DNA from: Brevibacillus_H ginsengisoli
GTDB taxonomy: Bacteria > Bacillota > Bacilli > Brevibacillales > Brevibacillaceae
Assembly (NCBI RefSeq): GCF_050113715.1
Contig: NZ_JBNJQR010000005.1
Coordinates: 248,001-312,000, forward strand
Length of the DNA: 64,000 nt
Direction: 5' to 3'
The notes under the pieces were generated by a model, which saw nothing but the letters and a program-made list of their open reading frames with translations, was not told the origin of the DNA and made no database searches. Positions 59,716 through 64,000 of this stretch are shown one piece after another (position 1 is the stretch's first letter; each line of letters starts with the position of its first letter). The translations under genes were made by a program, and so were the position numbers.

Positions 59716-60387
59716 TTAACGCACCTCCTGACGTTGGATGATCTGATCGAGACTTGCGATCACGTCAAAAAACGTGCCGAATGTCTCATGGGGGAGCTGC
59801 AGTTCACGGCACTTCTCCGTCAAAAGTGAGCGTGCAATAACGAAATCGGCAATTCGCGCTCCTGCCAAGTCAGTAATGCTGTCGCCTATGACAACCCGGT
59901 AGTATTGATCCGGATCATAGCTTCGGATAATGGTGGTTTTGCACATGCCGCAATCCGTCGAGCAGTGTTCATCGCATGAGTTCGGCCAGGTAATGGTAAT
60001 CGTCTCTTGAGAGAAATCACTGCCGTTGCAATAGATTTGATCTTCCAAGCCAAAGGGTGCGAGCATGGGATAGACGAAGAAGTCAATACCGCCGCTGGTA
60101 ATGAGCAAGGTGATTCCTTGATTTTTACAATAGTCGATAAACTGGGCAAAGCCTTCACGAATCTTGGCTTCACGCAGGAGGAAGTCAATCATTTCTTGCT
60201 TGCGTGAAGAAGGAATGGTGGCAAACAGCTTGCCAACCCCTTCACGAATCGAGATCTTCTGGGTAAGGATTTGTTCCGTCAGAGCCTCCCAGCCCGGTGG
60301 AGCGAATTCTTTCATCAGTGCGACAATATTATCTTTTTCGGTAATCGTACCGTCAAAATCACAAAAGAGTACAAGCTTTTTTTGCAT
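59716..60387 (-). CDS. mtnX: 2-hydroxy-3-keto-5-methylthiopentenyl-1-phosphate phosphatase
   Basis: A 223-residue HAD-type phosphatase. Motif I is FCDFDGTIT at 8-16, TSGGIDFFV carries motif II, and VIGDSITDL is motif IV. SCDEHCSTDCGMCKT contains a cluster of cysteines seen in MtnX of Bacillus. The ATG at 60387 overlaps the mtnW stop (TAATG), so the two are translationally coupled. Second gene of the salvage operon. Confidence 0.93.
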   Translation of the reverse strand: MQKKLVLFCDFDGTITEKDNIVALMKEFAPPGWEALTEQILTQKISIREGVGKLFATIPSSRKQEMIDFLLREAKIREGFAQFIDYCKNQGITLLITSGGIDFFVYPMLAPFGLEDQIYCNGSDFSQETITITWPNSCDEHCSTDCGMCKTTIIRSYDPDQYYRVVIGDSITDLAGARIADFVIARSLLTEKCRELQLPHETFGTFFDVIASLDQIIQRQEVR

Positions 60388-61598
60388 TATTTCTGCCCCC
60401 ATTTAGCTAAAGCAATCGCCAGCGGTTCAAAGTCATTCGCGGCTTCCTGCAAGCTTTGTCCGCTTACAACAGCCTCGATTGCCTTGATAAAAGCACGGGC
60501 TCCATCGGTAGCTCCGCCAGGATGACCGTGAATTCCGCCTCCCGCATTGACTACCTGATCCAATCCGAAGTCAGCATATAATTGGCTAACGAGTCCCGGA
60601 TGAATGCCCGCAGATGGAACAGGGAAGGAAGGCTTCAGTCGAGTATCCGCACTTGTCAGATGAGCGGCGAGCGTAATCGCTTCGTCTTTATCCAGCGCCA
60701 CGTTGCCATACGGAGAAGGGAAAAGAACCAGATCAGCCCCAGCCAGCCGCATCAGCTTGCCGAGCAACAGCGGCGTAGCGATTCCGTAATCAGGAGATGG
60801 ATAGAAGGCTCCCGCTAACGCTGGATGCGCCATAATCGGCACAGTGATGTCAGGATCAGCGGCAAGGCGATGCAACACATCGAAGCCATAGCTCAACACA
60901 TTAAATAGCAGGCATTGGGCTCCCGCATCAACTGCCCGCTTCGCTTTTTCCAACAATTCGTGAGTCGGGCCGGTAAGGTTAGCGCTGTAAAGCACATGTT
61001 TGCCTGTTTCCTGCTCCACCTCGTGGGAAATCTGACGAAAGGCTTTGATTCGCTCAAGGAAAGGCGCTTGGTCATCCGCGAAGAAAATCTCGTCGTCTTT
61101 TACCAAATCAAGACCGCCAAGAGCCTGCGCCCGGAATTGGGTCTTGAGATCCTCGAATGGCATGCCGAGACAGGACTTGAAAATACTCATGCACAGCGGA
61201 CGATCGTGAACATCGACAAGATTGCGAATGCCTTCAATCCCGAACTTCGGACCAGGGAATCCTTCGGTGAAAGAGTCTGGGAATTGGATATCCAACAGTT
61301 TGATCTTGCCGTCCATGGATAATTTGCCGAACACACCGGTCAAGAGGGAAGGAATATCCTTGGTAAAGTTGCGCGTCGGATAACTGATGGTGATCGTTCC
61401 GCGTATGTCCCCATTATCAAGCTGTTCGATTGGATGAACGGAATGGACTTCACCAAGGTACGGACGGAGGGCCTCCTGTTTCGCGGCAGGCAAGTCTGTC
61501 CAAGAACCAACGGTCATTCCGACGGCAATGGCCTGCGCTTTTTTCTCCAGATCCTTGGCTTGGGTCAAATAAGTTACGAGTATCGTATCTTGGCTCAC
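60387..61598 (-). CDS. mtnW: 2,3-diketo-5-methylthiopentyl-1-phosphate enolase (RuBisCO-like protein)
   Basis: A 403-residue RuBisCO-like protein that enolises the diketo phosphate of methionine salvage. GGLDLVKDDEIFF holds the lysine that becomes carbamylated, with the D-D-E metal ligands after it. The region with NLTGPTHELLEKAKRAVDAG is typical, and no RuBisCO-type Lys in loop 6 is expected. GTG 61598 has GAGGAGG eight bases upstream; the open frame runs 18 codons further but into the S-box terminator. First gene of mtnWXB, under the minus-strand S-box. Confidence 0.94.
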   Translation of the reverse strand: MSQDTILVTYLTQAKDLEKKAQAIAVGMTVGSWTDLPAAKQEALRPYLGEVHSVHPIEQLDNGDIRGTITISYPTRNFTKDIPSLLTGVFGKLSMDGKIKLLDIQFPDSFTEGFPGPKFGIEGIRNLVDVHDRPLCMSIFKSCLGMPFEDLKTQFRAQALGGLDLVKDDEIFFADDQAPFLERIKAFRQISHEVEQETGKHVLYSANLTGPTHELLEKAKRAVDAGAQCLLFNVLSYGFDVLHRLAADPDITVPIMAHPALAGAFYPSPDYGIATPLLLGKLMRLAGADLVLFPSPYGNVALDKDEAITLAAHLTSADTRLKPSFPVPSAGIHPGLVSQLYADFGLDQVVNAGGGIHGHPGGATDGARAFIKAIEAVVSGQSLQEAANDFEPLAIALAKWGQK

Positions 61599-61634
61599 GA
61601 GATTGCCTCCTCGACAAAAAATGGTTGACCTTAA

Positions 61635-61666
61635 CAAAAAAGCCCCCTTCAACGAGAAGGAGGCGT
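61635..61666 (-). terminator. Expression-platform terminator of the mtnWXB S-box
   Basis: GCCTCCTTC..GAAGGGGGC followed by TTTTTT on the minus strand, between the S-box and mtnW. Confidence 0.85.
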
Positions 61667-61685
61667 CATATGCGACATGCTTCTT

Positions 61686-61811
61686 CTCTCATCTCTCAAA
61701 AACCAATAAACGGGTTTTTGCAGGATTTAGCACCGTTACGCGCAAGTTTGTACGTGCACGCCGGTTGCCGGGCATCATCGGGCCAGTCCCTCTGCCTTCT
61801 CACAATAAGAG
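61686..61811 (-). promoter_or_regulatory. SAM-I (S-box) riboswitch upstream of mtnWXB
   Basis: The S-box core is clear on the minus strand: GGCAGAGGGACTGGCCCGAT, then GCCCGGCAACC, CGGTGCTAAATCC and the closing P1 arm ATGAGAG, pairing with CTCTTAT. SAM binding would favour the terminator at 61635, so the operon is on when SAM is low. Another S-box faces right at 62033. Confidence 0.93.
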
Positions 61812-61962
61812 TTGTGTCAGAAAATATTGAATTGAACCGCTCTTTTCACACGGTAATCAAATCATAAGATGAGTTTTAGCCCCCTGTCAACTATGAGTTT
61901 GGTATCGAGTAAGGGGAAAAAAGGTTCAGGGAGTTGTCCGCACATACACGAAAAAATAGGTG

Positions 61963-61992
61963 TTGACAATTTGCGGGATCGCTGTGTATGAT
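61963..61992 (+). promoter_or_regulatory. Promoter of the right-facing S-box transcript
   Basis: TTGACA (61963-61968), 18-base spacer, TATGAT (61987-61992), about 40 bases before the S-box. Confidence 0.65.
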
Positions 61993-62032
61993 TCATCGTA
62001 ATCGCAAATCGAATAGTTTGAAAAATGGATTT

Positions 62033-62160
62033 CCTTATCCAGAGACGGTGGAGGGACTGGCCCGATGATACCCAGCAACCGACACATTGCTTACTAGAGT
62101 TCGACTCGTAAGAATGTGCACGGTGCTAATTCCTGCAGAAAAACATTCTGGTAGATAAGG
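62033..62160 (+). promoter_or_regulatory. SAM-I (S-box) riboswitch upstream of the DUF1722-like gene and mtnK
   Basis: P1 arms CCTTATC (62033-62039) and GATAAGG (62154-62160). The core GGTGGAGGGACTGGCCCGAT, CCCAGCAACC and CGGTGCTAATTCC are canonical. The 3' P1 arm overlaps the AAGGGGG ribosome site of the next gene, and a terminator-like hairpin lies at 62191-62222, inside that gene. Confidence 0.92.
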
Positions 62161-62173
62161 GGGAACGACAACG

Positions 62174-62827
62174 TTGACGACGTATGCACAGGACCTCTTT
62201 TCTTTGGAAAAGAGGTCTTTTTTCGTACCGCTATCAAAAACATGGTGTGAACAAGTATGGGCAGAGCATAAGTATTTAGTAATGTTGACATCGTATTGTG
62301 ACTACAAAGAAATCGCGCAAGCCTTTAAGGATCAGATTCAACTCTCCAAGCAGCAAGCAAGCCGTGACTGGACGGCATTCGCCGATTGGCTGTGCAATCG
62401 TTTGGAAGAAGTTAAACAGCGCCCCGTTGAAGAGGAAAATGCCCGCAATGCTTTGACACATGCAATCGGTCATTTGCGCGGCAGGCTTTCGGAAGAAGAA
62501 GCAGGTTCCTGGCATCTTTTGCTCAGTGATGATTGGAAGAGGGCGTGGAAAACGTTGTTTCTTCTAGCGATGGAACGCGGAGATGAATACCTGAAGGAAT
62601 CCCGCCTTTTTTCACCCGACTGCCCGGTGGCGAATATATGGGTAAGAGTACGGGGGAAGGATTGGTTTATCCATAAGTCGCAAGCGGATTGGGTCATTCT
62701 TACTGCTGAGCAGGTTGTCCAAGAAGTGGCGGATTGCAAGGTGAGCAAGCTGGTGGAGTATCGTTTAATGGCTCAGTTGGAAGAGCTGACGAATCCGTTG
62801 GAAATATACGAGAAGTGCAAGAATTAA
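62174..62827 (+). CDS. S-box-controlled protein with DUF1722-like region
   Basis: A 217-residue protein, soluble, no metal motif. WAEHKYLVMLTSYCDYKEI (near 29-47) and HAIGHLRGRLSEEEAGSW (about 96-113) are the pattern of DUF1722 (YbgA-type) domains, a comparison made by eye. TTG 62174 has AAGGGGG about 11 bases before it and is the start used here. However, GACCTCTTTTC..AAAAGAGGTC with six Ts (62191-62222) is a terminator that falls in codons 7-16. Starts further down include ATG 62282, which would leave the hairpin in the leader but lose part of the domain. mtnK follows 27 bases later, so this protein is linked to methionine salvage by operon and riboswitch. Function unknown. Confidence 0.7.
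   Translation: MTTYAQDLFSLEKRSFFVPLSKTWCEQVWAEHKYLVMLTSYCDYKEIAQAFKDQIQLSKQQASRDWTAFADWLCNRLEEVKQRPVEEENARNALTHAIGHLRGRLSEEEAGSWHLLLSDDWKRAWKTLFLLAMERGDEYLKESRLFSPDCPVANIWVRVRGKDWFIHKSQADWVILTAEQVVQEVADCKVSKLVEYRLMAQLEELTNPLEIYEKCKN
62191..62222 (+). terminator. Terminator-like hairpin in the S-box expression platform
   Basis: GACCTCTTTTC / AAAAGAGGTC, loop TTTGG, then TTTTTT. It lies 31 bases after the S-box P1 and inside the frame that starts at TTG 62174. Confidence 0.75.
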
Positions 62828-62854
62828 AAGGGCTGAAGAAGGGGGAAGATTCTG

Positions 62855-64000
62855 ATGGCATATCGTCCATTATCGGAGCAGGATGCGGTTGAGTATGTGC
62901 GTCAATTGCCTGGGCTTTTCGAAGCGGATGCGAGGCTGACTAGTTCAGAAATCGGCGACGGCAACTTAAATCTGGTGTTTCATATCCGGGATGAAGAACA
63001 TCTTAAAAGCGTGATCGTCAAGCAAGCTTTGCCTTACGCTCGGGTAGTAGGGGAATCGTGGCCGTTAACATTGGATCGGGCGCGGATCGAGAGTGATGCC
63101 TTGCACATTCAAGGGAAACTGGTCCCAGACCTGGTGCCGCAGGTTTATCATTTTGATAAGGAATTGGCGCTTACCGTCATGGAGGACTTGAGTGATCATA
63201 TCATTATGCGCAAGGGCTTGATCAGCGGGGAGCGTTATCCGCAGTTCGCCAAGCATATTGGGCGTTTCCTGGCCGAGACCCTGTTCTTTACTTCTGATTT
63301 GGGGATCCATCCGTACGAGAAAAAGGCGTTGGTTTCCAAATTCATCAATCCTGAGCTTTGTAAAATAACCGAAGATTTAGTATTTACAGATCCTTATGAA
63401 AAATGCGATACAAACAATTTCAACCCATTGATTCAACGAGATGTGGAGACGATCTGGGCCAACGGATTGTTGAAACGTGAGATAGCCAAATTGAAATTTG
63501 GGTTTTTAACTCGCGCGGAGGCTTTATTGCATGGGGATTTGCACACAGGCAGTATCTTCGTAACCGCGACAAGCACCAAAGTCATCGACCCGGAATTCGC
63601 TTACTACGGTCCAATTGGCTTTGATATCGGGCAAGTGATCGCGAACCTGTTGCTCAACTATGCTGGACAGCAAGGCTTGCAAAAGACTGAAGAGGATCTT
63701 CAAGCGTATCGCCACTATCTGTTGGAGACGGTTGAGAACGTGTGGCAGGAGTTTGCTTACAACTTCGTGCAACTCTGGCATAAACAGGCCAAAGAGCGGA
63801 GTGCCCGTGTGGAGGATTTCTGGCAGGAATATCTGGCCCAAGTTCTCCAGGATGCCGTAGGTTACGCAGGCTGCGAAGTTCTCCGCCGCGTGATTGGTTT
63901 GGCGGGTGTCGCCGACCTGAATACCATTGAGAATCAGGAAGTACGCGCGAATGCCGAGCGTCTGGCGCTTGAGATTGGGAAAACGCTGGTTTTACAGCGG
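62855..64000 (+). CDS. mtnK: 5-methylthioribose kinase, cut off at the right edge
   Basis: The first 382 residues of MtnK, which phosphorylates methylthioribose in methionine salvage; about 15-30 more residues would lie beyond the window. SEIGDGNLNLVFHI (near 28-41) is the nucleotide-binding loop, ALLHGDLHTGSIFV holds the catalytic aspartate, and IDPEFAYYGPIGFDIG the metal-binding part. The ATG at 62855 has GGGGGAAG upstream. It follows the DUF1722-like gene, probably in the same S-box-controlled transcript. mtnA, which often adjoins mtnK, may lie to the right. Confidence 0.93.
   Translation, partial: MAYRPLSEQDAVEYVRQLPGLFEADARLTSSEIGDGNLNLVFHIRDEEHLKSVIVKQALPYARVVGESWPLTLDRARIESDALHIQGKLVPDLVPQVYHFDKELALTVMEDLSDHIIMRKGLISGERYPQFAKHIGRFLAETLFFTSDLGIHPYEKKALVSKFINPELCKITEDLVFTDPYEKCDTNNFNPLIQRDVETIWANGLLKREIAKLKFGFLTRAEALLHGDLHTGSIFVTATSTKVIDPEFAYYGPIGFDIGQVIANLLLNYAGQQGLQKTEEDLQAYRHYLLETVENVWQEFAYNFVQLWHKQAKERSARVEDFWQEYLAQVLQDAVGYAGCEVLRRVIGLAGVADLNTIENQEVRANAERLALEIGKTLVLQR

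Noticed and set aside
1..64000. CRISPR arrays, tRNA or rRNA genes, prophage
   Set aside because: No regularly spaced direct repeats, tRNA cloverleaf candidates, rRNA stretches or phage structural genes were seen. The dispersed repeats are far apart and are not CRISPR units.

Overview
The window reads as chromosomal DNA of an endospore-forming member of the Bacillales, most likely a Brevibacillus- or Paenibacillaceae-like organism. The grounds are a YheC/YheD coat-associated ATP-grasp protein, a CotF-like coat protein, strong AGGAGG ribosome sites with many GTG/TTG starts, a T-box and S-box riboswitches, a FadR-type operator and a CcpA cre site. The genus is an inference; the sequence alone does not settle it. 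No rRNA, tRNA, CRISPR array or intact transposase gene was found.

Layout. 0-7 kb: a cut-off ABC ATPase, a carboxylesterase, the scoAB CoA-transferase pair behind a cre site, a HAD phosphatase and a large secreted M60 (enhancin-like) metalloprotease. 7.5-17 kb: an RND-type exporter pair, VanW- and VanZ-family genes, a single-chain PduL-AckA fusion, an S1-domain protein, a GNAT acetyltransferase and an alpha/beta hydrolase. 17-24 kb: a BMP-type binding protein with a histidine kinase, a NUDIX enzyme, and a LysR/MFS divergent pair. These last three genes lie between two related, outward-facing RNA-like elements. 24-32 kb: an RsgA GTPase behind a short leader ORF and an SD-sequestering hairpin, a second NUDIX enzyme, ptsG behind a long hairpin, an RlmA-type rRNA methyltransferase behind an RLR leader peptide and terminator, a GntR-ABC operon, and a patch of gene remnants. 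32-42 kb: yheC/D, an HD-GYP-like protein, cheY, adeR-ald, pyrD, a ketopantoate reductase and ispH. 42-51 kb: an MFS gene, a cupredoxin, two coat-related proteins, a P-loop/Asp23-like ATPase, proBAC with a proline T-box, and a lipoprotein. 51-59 kb: the fadN-fadA-fadE beta-oxidation operon, a MaoC-like dehydratase and a chemoreceptor. 59-64 kb: methionine salvage, with mtnW-mtnX-mtnB facing left and a DUF1722-like gene plus mtnK facing right, each side under its own S-box riboswitch.

The most unusual feature is a family of imperfect, highly structured intergenic repeats: eight full, shortened or fragmentary copies of about 60-270 bp. Each full copy has a 5' hairpin, a CATTCGCG..AGCCCG linker and a long closing stem (AAGACTTCGTC with GACGAAGTCTT). 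They fall into subfamilies with different cores, and one copy is reduced to little more than its two ends. No encoded transposase is seen, so they look like MITE-type or REP-type elements that may act as terminators or small RNAs.

A second theme is cis-regulation by leaders. It is seen at rlmA (RLR leader peptide plus terminator), rsgA (27-codon ORF plus SD hairpin), ptsG, proB (T-box), both mtn transcripts (S-boxes) and two tandem promoter-terminator units near 35.1 kb. The right-facing S-box is notable because its terminator-like hairpin lies inside the predicted coding sequence.
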